From Terriglobales bacterium (lineage in GTDB: Bacteria; Acidobacteriota; Terriglobia; Terriglobales; Acidobacteriaceae): a stretch of DNA of 64,000 bases. The position numbers and the translations under genes are program-made. The stretch spans positions 1-64,000 of the forward strand of contig DASRFG010000035.1 of the NCBI GenBank assembly GCA_035651655.1. The letters run 5' to 3'. The notes under the pieces are model-generated. The model was not told the DNA's origin, did not search any database, and saw nothing but the letters and a program-made list of their open reading frames with translations. Of the stretch, positions 51,276 to 59,414 are shown piece by piece; the stretch's first letter is position 1; each line of letters begins with the position of its first letter.

Positions 51276-51587
51276 CTAAGTCGCCTTCGGCACGGGCGTC
51301 TGGTCGGGCCGACGCCCTCGAATGCGCCCGATGATCCTTAGACACGCATACCAGAAGAGGACGTACACGATCACATTTGAGACCATCGTCAGTATTCCCC
51401 AGTTCGGCGCACCATGGCCTGTGTGAACGCCCTCCGGGTACACCAGACTAGCTATGAAGCCACCCGGCAGCGTTAACACATCGGTAATTGCATCTCGCGT
51501 CTCGCTGTAGGGTAAGTGGCTGGCTAGTCCTATCAGGCCTGACATAGCGATTCCTAGGACGAGCGCAAGTAGTAGGCGTCTCTTCAT
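51276..51587 (-). CDS. Small membrane protein, candidate immunity protein
   Basis: A 103-residue protein with two or three hydrophobic segments (LLLALVLGIAMSGLIGLA; FIASLVYP; TMVSNVIVYVLFWYACLRII) and a basic tail. The ATG overlaps the RHS stop by four bases (ATGA), with AGGAG nine bases upstream. This layout fits an immunity gene directly after a polymorphic toxin. A membrane location fits a membrane-lipid-targeting toxin, though binding is not shown. Confidence 0.7.
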   Translation of the reverse strand: MKRRLLLALVLGIAMSGLIGLASHLPYSETRDAITDVLTLPGGFIASLVYPEGVHTGHGAPNWGILTMVSNVIVYVLFWYACLRIIGRIRGRRPDQTPVPKAT

Positions 51588-54500
51588 TCCGGCGGCTCCT
51601 TCTTCCGTGGCGGCGGTGGTGGTGGCGGCGTCTGCGCTTCTTGCTCGGCTTTTTGGCCAAACGTCTGACCGAAGGCATCGCGTGCAGCCTGCACGGAGTT
51701 GTTCATCTGCTCAGGACTGATAGTTGATTCTTCGGCTTCGTGCTGCTTCACCGCTTCATATCCGCTTAGCGTTCCCGGAATGCCATTCCAGTCGCGGGGA
51801 TTGCCGTTTGCATCAGTGTGAGCTGACGAAGTTCTGTCTTCCACCGTATGCAAAGCCTGCCCGAACTCGCCAAGAGCAGCATTGTTGATCTGGGCCGCAT
51901 GCTCCGGTGTGCCGCCTTGGGCACGCTGCGCCGCTTGCTCGTGATTCTGAATGTTTTGGTCAATCGCACGATTCGATGCGGCTGGATTCTCGCCGGGCGA
52001 CTTCATCGCGTGCTCGTGATTGTGCGCCTTCGTTTGACCCGCCACACGATCCACCCATGCGCTTGTCCGCTTTAGCTCATTCCTCTGCGCTACGGATAGA
52101 CCCGGAAAGGCATGGTCGATGATCTGGTTATGGATGGACGTCGGCCATTTTCCGTTTTCATCTTTAAAACCCAGCGGATTGTTTCTCGCATACGAGTACA
52201 TATTCCACTGCTGCGGATCGAGCATCTTCTGCCGCATGATCATCACCGGATCGGCAGAAAGAAACCGCCCCATATTCGAGTTGTAATATCTTGCTCCGAA
52301 ATAATCGTTGCCAGTTTCTGAATCCCGTTCTTTGCCGGTAAATTTGTAATGTTGGTCGGGAACAGTGTTGCTGATCAGGCGTTCTCCTCCATAGGGATAG
52401 TAGTCGGATTCGTTCAGAATCGTCTGACCAAGGTCGTCCGTCACGACGCCAATCGAACCCAGATGGTCTGAGAAGAAGTAGTAAACCTTCGCTGTATCTG
52501 AATCGCGGCGCGCTATGCGCTTGCCACTAAAAAAGACAAAACGCTTCCATACGGATGCTGTTAGGTTGCTCTCGTTTATCGTCTCGCCTTCAATTCCTTG
52601 CCAATAGAGGGTACCATTGCTCGGGCTGATGTATTTTTGTACGCGGTTGCCGTCTCCGTTATACAGATACGCCACACTGCTTCCACCCGAACTGCTTGTT
52701 AGCCGATTCTCAGCATCGTAGCTAAATGTGTTCCCATTTCCATCATTTGTCATGTTTCCTGCAGCATCATACGTTCTGTCAGTAAATTGATTCTTCGCAT
52801 TTACAACCTCTTGAAGGTTCTCTCCCGCTACTTTACCTGAAATTGCATTCTTGTTGGTAAGGTTTCCCCAACGGTCAATTACGTACGTATTCCCCCAAAG
52901 AGTAGAATTTGGCGTCTGGGCCGAAATAATGCGGCCCATTGGATCATACGCGAACGCCTGCGTTCGGTTGCCATCCCGGTTGTTCTGAATAGTAACCACA
53001 TTGCCGTTATTCAGGGGTGATTGCACCGTTCCCTGGTTAAAGCTATAGCTGAGGCTAAATACGGTCAGTGTCGGGCTTGCTGCGGATATCAGTGTCGGCT
53101 GCAGTCGATTATTGTAACTGTTCGAGAGTATCGTACCCTGAAAACCGGTATTGTAGGCTCCGAAAGCCACGTCTGTCAGAGCTCCCCAGGGAGAATAATG
53201 AGCCGCTTTGGCAAAGTTAATTGGATACGGATCGATCGCGGACAATTGTCTCTGGGCGTTACTATAAGTGTAGGCAAGATGCGTGCCGCTGAAGTAGGTT
53301 AGATCAGCTATTGAACCATCCAAATTATATTGATAGTTTGCAGTATTGGAAATACCGTTGATTTTCCGTCTAAGGGACAGCACTCTTCCCAAGGAATCAT
53401 AGCTCCATGCAGTGGCTCCACTACTGTCAGTCATTCCTGTGCGTCGACCCAGAGGATTTGTGATTGTCAGACCGTTATAGCTAGTTTGATCATAGTAATA
53501 CGTTACGGGCGGAGTCGCATCCGAGTATGTCTTGGATATCAGCCTGTTCAAGGCATCATACGAATACGTAGTGGTGATGCCTCTAGCGTCTGTACGCCGA
53601 CAAACATCTTCCGGATCGCCACTGCAAAGGGTGGTCCCGTCCGCAGCCGTGTAAAAAAGATTGGTCGTGCCAGTTTCCGGCAAGCTAGATGATGTTAGAC
53701 GCGAAAGCTTGTCAAATGCGAAACTACGACTTTGGCTTCCCTGAGCGACCCCAGTTAGATTGTTATTGAGGTCATACGCGTAGCAGGTCGCAAGCGAGAG
53801 GACACCAGTCGCATCGGGCTCATCGACCTCTATGATTCTCCCAAAGCCGTCTGTCCAGGTCTGGCTCTTATTTCCAACCTCGTCCACCCTTAGAATAGGG
53901 TATCCCAAGCCATAGGTACTGGAACATAGTTGCGAACTCGCCCCGCCACCAGGACCGACCGCGGCTCCATAAGAAAATCTGACGGTATCGCCGTCGGTGT
54001 GGGTAATTCGCGTCTTTCTGTCCAGGCCGTCGTACAAAAATGCATTCCAGCCGTACGTACCCTCAGAAGTGCTTCGGTATGGATTGCTGACTGTGGAAAC
54101 TCGACCATTGGAATCATATGACGTTGCGACTGTCGTCCCACCCTCAGGGTCGCTGACAAGCAGCTTGCTGCTCAAACGCCCCAGGCCATCGAGTAGTTGC
54201 TGGTCATGGCGGCAACTCGTACATCCTGAAAAGCTCGTGCTTGTAATTCCCAAGTAGGTGTCAGTCTGAGTCTGTGACCCGTTGGGATAAGTTATATAAG
54301 TCCAACCGCCGTCTGGAAACTTAGTACTGGTCGGACGATTCATGGAATCATAAAAATGATAATACGTCGGCTGGGCATTGGCGTCTTTAGACAAGGCGCG
54401 CTGACCAGTTCCCCAGTAATATCCGAAATTCGACGTCAACCCTCCATGAGTAACGCTCGTCAGATATGCGTTGGTCGGCGCCGGCGGAGCGTACGGACTT

Positions 54501-56452
54501 GGAGGTGCTCCATCTCCAATATCGTTGAAGAAACTGTCAGCGTAGCTGTATGCTGTCTGATTAAGATGTGAGTCGGTAGAAGTTATGACTTGCCCGATTG
54601 TGTCATATGTCATTGTTGTAGTCAGATAACTTGAAGCGCCGCTGACTAAGCGTTTGACCTGAGTGAGATCTCCTCGCACAGTAAGGCTAGGTCCATAATT
54701 GTCGTCGTGATGCGATCTTCCCGTGACTGCAACGAATGACGAGCCGCCGCAGGATCCAGCGTAATCGTAGCAGCTGAGAGTCTGCGACACGATAGCTCCA
54801 TTCTTGTCGGTGACCGTCACCGTAGTGGGACGATCAAGGATATGTGAGTTAAGGTAATTCGGATTGGAATCGCTAAGATACGCGATAGTTGTAGTTCGAT
54901 CTGCGGTTGCTGGCAGGCTTCCGCTATAGAAGTTCCACTCTTTCATCAGTGTCAAATTTGAAAAACTCGTGGTATCCCAACTATAATTCGTCGTCTGGCT
55001 GACGGTTCCTCCACCTAGTGTAGGCAAAGTAATTGTCGCTCGCTGTTTGGTAACATTCGCTCCTCCCGGTTGAGAATAGTCAAATGTCTGGATAATCGTT
55101 GCAAGTAAGTTGCCTGGAGAGATAGCCCCACTGTAATAATCCGCTTGAACGGGCCACACCCCACCCGCTATATCGAAGGTGTAAACGGTGTTATCACCGC
55201 TCGGTTTAACAATCGTGAGCTTTTGTCGGCAAAGGCCACTTGTTGACGTGCAGAAAGTAATGACCTGGGGTGTGTAGCGCCACGTCCCACCAGGAGTAGT
55301 GCGAGTGCTGATTCCGCGGGTTACGTGATGAAACGGAGAATACGATGCGTCCGAGAAATTAGCATATGTATAAGTGATCTGGCTGCCGGTGGGCAGCGTC
55401 ATCGAAGTCAACTGACCGTAATGTCCAGCCGTGGTTCCCTCGTCGTACGAAAATGAATATCTGGTGCCATCCGGCAGCTGAATGGACTGAACCACTACCA
55501 TGCTTGACGCGAGGTCGGCCAGAGTTGATCCAGCTGAGCGGAAATTCGACGAGTAGTTGATGGTTTTCGTGGTAACCACATAGGGAGTCGTCCCATTTTG
55601 TTCGTTCAAGACACTATATGTGAGGGTGTTGCCGCTTTGAGCGACCGTGACTAGCGTTCTTCCCAAAGAGTCTGTGGCTATCCTGTCGGAAGCGTACAGA
55701 TTCGTTGTGAAGTAATTTCCGTTCGTATCTTTCGGGCTTTGTGTCGCCAAGCTGTCGGTGTCGATTTTGGTGCCGTCTGGGGAGTACACAATCGCTGCCT
55801 GAGCGTTGCTAACAGACATAAAGTATCCAGAAGCATCTCTTGCCATAGCGTTGCCGACTAAATGGCTCTGAGCAGTGTAGTCACCGCACGCATTCTTATA
55901 GCCACGACTCGTGACGATCGCAAAGCGATGCGTTGTACCCTGGGTGCTTGTCCAGGTCCAATTTTTGAAATCCTGCACGCCTGGCGCAAGATCTATGTTA
56001 CAAACATAACGGTCAACGGTATCGTAGTCGACAGTTCCGGGATCCCCGGAGGTGACGACCCGCCATCCTCCACGAAGAATGTCCGAGCCTCGGATGCTGT
56101 TCGGAGTCCAAGTAGTATTGTTGATAGGAGCCCAAATCGCACTGTCATACATAATAGCGACTGTTACGGGATGGCCGCCTCGTTGCGGAAAAGTACCAAG
56201 AGGGATTTCCAAATGGAGATCTCCATTTCCCGCGTTGATGTATCCCTGTTCAACCGGAAGTTGTAGGCTAAACCTGGGTATCCCGATATCCCGGAGATAG
56301 TCATCCTGGGCCGAAATAACCACTGTTCCAGTTCCGATCAGAAAACAACAAGCAACGCATAAGAACACAGCAACGCTGCGGCAATACTCACGGATGCTGG
56401 AACTGCCATTGCAGGTCATGTGAGCGGTGGTGATCCAACCTTCGTTTCTCAC
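51584..56452 (-). CDS. Secreted RHS-repeat protein with a metallo-phospholipase-like C-terminal domain
   Basis: This protein has 1622 residues. A GTG start follows GAGGAG and opens a signal peptide (VAVFLCVACCFLIGTGTVV). The body is RHS/YD repeats, with many Y-D-x-x-G-R-x and Y-x-Y-D units. The core end is YYNSNMGRFLSADPVMI and NMYSYARNNPLGFKDENGKW, near residue 1436. The variable C-terminus (about 1437-1622) has SIHNQIIDHAF, KAHNHEHAMK and ALGEFGQALHTVEDRTSSAHTD. The spacing HxxxxD...H resembles zinc phospholipase C/P1 nuclease sites. It ends in a Pro/Lys tail. It probably acts as a surface-delivered toxin; activity is not proven. Confidence 0.85.
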   Translation of the reverse strand: MRNEGWITTAHMTCNGSSSIREYCRSVAVFLCVACCFLIGTGTVVISAQDDYLRDIGIPRFSLQLPVEQGYINAGNGDLHLEIPLGTFPQRGGHPVTVAIMYDSAIWAPINNTTWTPNSIRGSDILRGGWRVVTSGDPGTVDYDTVDRYVCNIDLAPGVQDFKNWTWTSTQGTTHRFAIVTSRGYKNACGDYTAQSHLVGNAMARDASGYFMSVSNAQAAIVYSPDGTKIDTDSLATQSPKDTNGNYFTTNLYASDRIATDSLGRTLVTVAQSGNTLTYSVLNEQNGTTPYVVTTKTINYSSNFRSAGSTLADLASSMVVVQSIQLPDGTRYSFSYDEGTTAGHYGQLTSMTLPTGSQITYTYANFSDASYSPFHHVTRGISTRTTPGGTWRYTPQVITFCTSTSGLCRQKLTIVKPSGDNTVYTFDIAGGVWPVQADYYSGAISPGNLLATIIQTFDYSQPGGANVTKQRATITLPTLGGGTVSQTTNYSWDTTSFSNLTLMKEWNFYSGSLPATADRTTTIAYLSDSNPNYLNSHILDRPTTVTVTDKNGAIVSQTLSCYDYAGSCGGSSFVAVTGRSHHDDNYGPSLTVRGDLTQVKRLVSGASSYLTTTMTYDTIGQVITSTDSHLNQTAYSYADSFFNDIGDGAPPSPYAPPAPTNAYLTSVTHGGLTSNFGYYWGTGQRALSKDANAQPTYYHFYDSMNRPTSTKFPDGGWTYITYPNGSQTQTDTYLGITSTSFSGCTSCRHDQQLLDGLGRLSSKLLVSDPEGGTTVATSYDSNGRVSTVSNPYRSTSEGTYGWNAFLYDGLDRKTRITHTDGDTVRFSYGAAVGPGGGASSQLCSSTYGLGYPILRVDEVGNKSQTWTDGFGRIIEVDEPDATGVLSLATCYAYDLNNNLTGVAQGSQSRSFAFDKLSRLTSSSLPETGTTNLFYTAADGTTLCSGDPEDVCRRTDARGITTTYSYDALNRLISKTYSDATPPVTYYYDQTSYNGLTITNPLGRRTGMTDSSGATAWSYDSLGRVLSLRRKINGISNTANYQYNLDGSIADLTYFSGTHLAYTYSNAQRQLSAIDPYPINFAKAAHYSPWGALTDVAFGAYNTGFQGTILSNSYNNRLQPTLISAASPTLTVFSLSYSFNQGTVQSPLNNGNVVTIQNNRDGNRTQAFAYDPMGRIISAQTPNSTLWGNTYVIDRWGNLTNKNAISGKVAGENLQEVVNAKNQFTDRTYDAAGNMTNDGNGNTFSYDAENRLTSSSGGSSVAYLYNGDGNRVQKYISPSNGTLYWQGIEGETINESNLTASVWKRFVFFSGKRIARRDSDTAKVYYFFSDHLGSIGVVTDDLGQTILNESDYYPYGGERLISNTVPDQHYKFTGKERDSETGNDYFGARYYNSNMGRFLSADPVMIMRQKMLDPQQWNMYSYARNNPLGFKDENGKWPTSIHNQIIDHAFPGLSVAQRNELKRTSAWVDRVAGQTKAHNHEHAMKSPGENPAASNRAIDQNIQNHEQAAQRAQGGTPEHAAQINNAALGEFGQALHTVEDRTSSAHTDANGNPRDWNGIPGTLSGYEAVKQHEAEESTISPEQMNNSVQAARDAFGQTFGQKAEQEAQTPPPPPPPRKKEPPE

Positions 56453-56514
56453 GGTTTTCTCCTCAGTTGGTCAGTTGTTACCTTAGTTCGATTGCGGTAC
56501 TCGGACTGAAATTG

Positions 56515-57285
56515 TTAGAACGTAAAATCACCCTCTTGCAAGTTAGAATTGAAGGCGATTCCATTTAATTGGATCGACCATGTTGGTTGTCCCCCCACCT
56601 CCTCGGCGATCGTGAACGGGACCAGAAGGCCGTTGCTCCACCTGTAGTCTGCATAGTGAACTCGGCGGACCAGATGTTTGGGAAGGAAATCCTCCATAGT
56701 GAGCACTTGAAAGGTAATCGCGTCGATGAAGAAACTAATGGTTTGGTATTCTGCAACTCGGCCCGTCGAATAATGTGACCCGGGCAGAGAACGCTGAAGC
56801 TGAACATGGTGGGCGAAACGATTACCTGCTTTTACTGCACCCAGATATGCAAGCTGATAGATCGGGCTGCTTAGCGCAGGTCTCAATTGGAGGTAGGGGA
56901 GGACGAGCCGGGCCGGATTCATGGGAGCTTGCCCTTGACCATGTATTGCTCCGCCATCCTCGCCACGTAGCATGATTTCGCCCTGATTCATTGCGACGGA
57001 CTGTTCGCCCATGGGAAGTGTTGTATCAAGCCTTAACTGTCCCGAGGTGCTACCAAGGACCCTTACACTTCCGCTACTGTCTCGATTGCGAGAGTAGGTT
57101 ATTGTCCCCGTCGCGCTATAATCGTGAATTGCAGCAATAGGAGCTTCCCCTCCAGCGGCCTTTACTGCCAGACTCAGGATTTTCAGCGCTCTCAAATCGC
57201 GCGTTGGCATTATTTGGAAATTTTGGCTTTGTGCAATGCAAGAGAGAAGCACCATCCAAAATGTAGACTTACAGACAGCACACAT
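56515..57285 (-). CDS. Secreted LolA-like/DUF4292-type protein upstream of RHS
   Basis: The ATG at 57285 follows GGAGGTCAC. A signal peptide ending IAQSQ precedes beta-rich sequence with ALKILSLAVKAAGGEAPIAAIHDYSATGTITY and LRLDTTLPMGEQSVAMNQG. This half-barrel pattern occurs in LolA/LolB-like lipid carriers. It lies between a receiver-like gene and the RHS gene, both on the same strand. A role in moving or protecting surface proteins is inferred only. Confidence 0.65.
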   Translation of the reverse strand: MCAVCKSTFWMVLLSCIAQSQNFQIMPTRDLRALKILSLAVKAAGGEAPIAAIHDYSATGTITYSRNRDSSGSVRVLGSTSGQLRLDTTLPMGEQSVAMNQGEIMLRGEDGGAIHGQGQAPMNPARLVLPYLQLRPALSSPIYQLAYLGAVKAGNRFAHHVQLQRSLPGSHYSTGRVAEYQTISFFIDAITFQVLTMEDFLPKHLVRRVHYADYRWSNGLLVPFTIAEEVGGQPTWSIQLNGIAFNSNLQEGDFTF

Positions 57286-57318
57286 GTGACCTCCTCGTCC
57301 GTTTGTGTTCTCTCGCAC

Positions 57319-57744
57319 TCAACCTGCGCTGGCAGCTGCAACAGCGCTGTGGAGTGATGTGATTTCAAGATTTGCGCTAATCGGCAATGACTTATCCGCC
57401 GTAGCAAGTGCTTCCACCAGAGTGGCTAGCTCTTCGGGGCTTACCGGCTCGTCCAAGTACAAGTCGGCGTAAGGATCGCCAGCCTGGAATGCCTCTGCCA
57501 ATTTCCGCGAAATGACCACCACCGGCACATTGCGGCCCTCCTTCGCGGCTCGGAGTACTCGCAATCCATATTTGCGTTTGTTGTGGTAGTCAGTAACGAC
57601 AATGTCGAATTGGGTGTGACCCAGCTGCTTGATGGCTTCACGTATGGAGTAGCAGGAAGTCACCTGGTGATGAGCTGTCCGCAAAATGCCGGAAAGTTGG
57701 GATACCCGATGTCGTTTCTCGGCAAAACAAAATACCGTCGCCAT
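57319..57744 (-). CDS. Degenerate receiver-domain protein
   Basis: Starting at an ATG at 57744 with GGAGGC upstream, this 141-residue protein has the layout of a response-regulator receiver: IREAIKQLGHTQFDIVVTDYHNKRKYG (Asp at the phosphorylation position), VPVVVISRK, then YLDEPVSPEEL. The late KP motif reads LDEP, with no Lys, and the early acidic pair is missing (CFAEKR). It is likely not phosphorylated and may bind a partner. It is the first gene of the RHS block. Confidence 0.75.
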   Translation of the reverse strand: MATVFCFAEKRHRVSQLSGILRTAHHQVTSCYSIREAIKQLGHTQFDIVVTDYHNKRKYGLRVLRAAKEGRNVPVVVISRKLAEAFQAGDPYADLYLDEPVSPEELATLVEALATADKSLPISANLEITSLHSAVAAASAG

Positions 57745-58530
57745 GCAAAGCCTCCATGCGTCGCGCACCCACACCTTACGCAGTTGCGTATTGCCCCGGT
57801 GACGTGTTCCCATAATGTGTTAGGAACTCAAACTCCGCGGGGGGTGACTTGCCGGGCCAAACTGCTTTGCAAGATATAGAGGAGGTCCTCACGCTGGCTA
57901 TTCATTGCGACTGTCTCCAGGGGACTACTGGGGGCCGGCGGCCACGGCGGGGGGCTCGGCAGGGGAAGCCATAACCAGTTACTCTGGCCAGCAACTCTGA
58001 TTCCAAACCATTAAAGGAGTGCAAGATGCGGCACTATATCTTGTCCCAACAATGACTTTCCGGATTAATCAGAGTCGCTAACGGGCGTGATCCGATGGTT
58101 GTTGTGACGCACATATGTGGTATGCGCATGCTCACTGTTGGGACGTGTTCCATTTTCGTTAATTCAATGCAGCAATCGAACGCTGATTTTTTGTGTGGCG
58201 CAATGAAACTTAAGACAAGTGTTCTCGTCTACGGACTCCGGGACCTGCCGCGAGGTCAGTTGTTTCTATAAGAGAGCCAACGGTAATAGTTTCGTGACAC
58301 GCTTGTGCTCCTTCTGTTGGGGCAGCGGAGGGACGTCGTCACAAGGCATAGCGTCAATTTGCTTCTATTCGATGAGGCAGTTCGGCTTGAACCTCGGAAA
58401 GGGTTTATAGCGCCTCAGGGATATCACAACTCTATCGGCTGTCCAGAGTGGGTGTCCCTGTTATACTTAGGGGAGCAAGCTACTACAGTTTCTACTACAG
58501 TCCCTGCTGGTATCGTTGTAAATCCTTGAA
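57745..58530. other. Intergenic region between the RHS block and tRNA-Lys
   Basis: Almost 0.8 kb is without a convincing gene. Plus-strand frames (58219-58410, 58305-58529) lack ribosome sites and sit ahead of tRNA-Lys. It must contain the promoter of the minus-strand block. I find no clear palindrome or promoter box here. Confidence 0.4.
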
Positions 58531-58606
<76 letters not shown>

Positions 58607-58818
58607 TCTAACCAATTCATTAAGCACCAGCCTCCGCAAGCTGCCTACCCTCGGCTGTTGGGCGCTTGCTCGTGCTGCTGCACATCATGGCTCTATCCGC
58701 CGGAAGCGATGTTCAAGGGATCGCCCGCAGGCTATTGCTCAGAAACATCGTCCAACAACAAGTGAAGCTGGTTAAGTACTCTTGAATTGTCAAGTGGCGG
58801 TGGCAACCTTGCTTCAGG

Positions 58819-59259
58819 TCACACCCGGAGAATCATGACTTCGGTCGCCTTGATGAGAGCTGCGGCGGTCTGCCCAGGCTTCAGATTCATTTCGCGGGCC
58901 GAGCTTGCGGTGATAATCGAGGTGATTTGCTGATCGCCGATAGATAGTGTTACCTCCGCCAGCAATCCGCTGATGCGGACCCCGTGGATTCGACCTACTA
59001 GCTGGTTTCTTCCACTCACACTCCGAACAAGACGGTCTCGTTCTGGTTGCGTTGTCGCTCTGGTCCGAAACAGGAAGCGGTCAACCTCACTTTGCGGAAT
59101 GCGGTGGTGGCCCCCGGCCGTCTTAACACTCCGAATTTTGCGCTTATAAATCCACTGCTTGATCGTGGGAAAGCTTATCCGAAGTTCCAAAGCTGCCTCG
59201 CGCAGCTTTAGCAACTCGCCGTTCTTACCTCTCGGGGGTCGGCTCTTAGGTTTAGGCAT
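58819..59259 (-). CDS. Helix-turn-helix/TOBE (molybdate-type) regulator
   Basis: The 146-residue protein joins an excisionase/MerR-type helix-turn-helix (LKLREAALELRISFPTIKQWIYKRKIRSVKTAGGHHRIPQSEVDRFL) to a TOBE domain (NQLVGRIHGVRISGLLAEVTLSIGDQQITSIITASSAREM). TOBE domains bind molybdate or tungstate, so it may sense oxyanions. The start at 59259 drops a poorly matched N-terminus of 13 residues. It faces the TonB receptor across a short divergent region with an inverted repeat, a likely operator. Confidence 0.85.
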   Translation of the reverse strand: MPKPKSRPPRGKNGELLKLREAALELRISFPTIKQWIYKRKIRSVKTAGGHHRIPQSEVDRFLFRTRATTQPERDRLVRSVSGRNQLVGRIHGVRISGLLAEVTLSIGDQQITSIITASSAREMNLKPGQTAAALIKATEVMILRV

Positions 59260-59329
59260 TTGAACAGGAATCCTAGTGTCAGGTCTTGGGTTCGTCAATT
59301 AATCCGCATTCTCCCGCTGTCTGTGTATC

Positions 59330-59347
59330 CGTATATAACTGTATACG
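59330..59347. promoter_or_regulatory. Inverted repeat, candidate operator
   Basis: CGTATA-TAACTG-TATACG is a perfect 6-base inverted repeat directly upstream of the -35 box at 59350. It lies between the HTH-TOBE regulator and the TonB receptor and may bind the regulator. Confidence 0.5.
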
Positions 59348-59349
59348 AA

Positions 59350-59379
59350 TTGACAGTATAGTCGCATTGACGATACATT
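59350..59379 (+). promoter_or_regulatory. Probable sigma-70 promoter for the TonB receptor
   Basis: TTGACA at 59350-59355 is followed, after an 18-base spacer, by TACATT at 59374-59379. It is 36 bases before the GTG start of the receptor gene. The spacer is normal and the -10 box is imperfect. Confidence 0.45.
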
Positions 59380-59414
59380 GACGAGCTTCAACCACTAGTT
59401 GAGAGGGAATTCCG

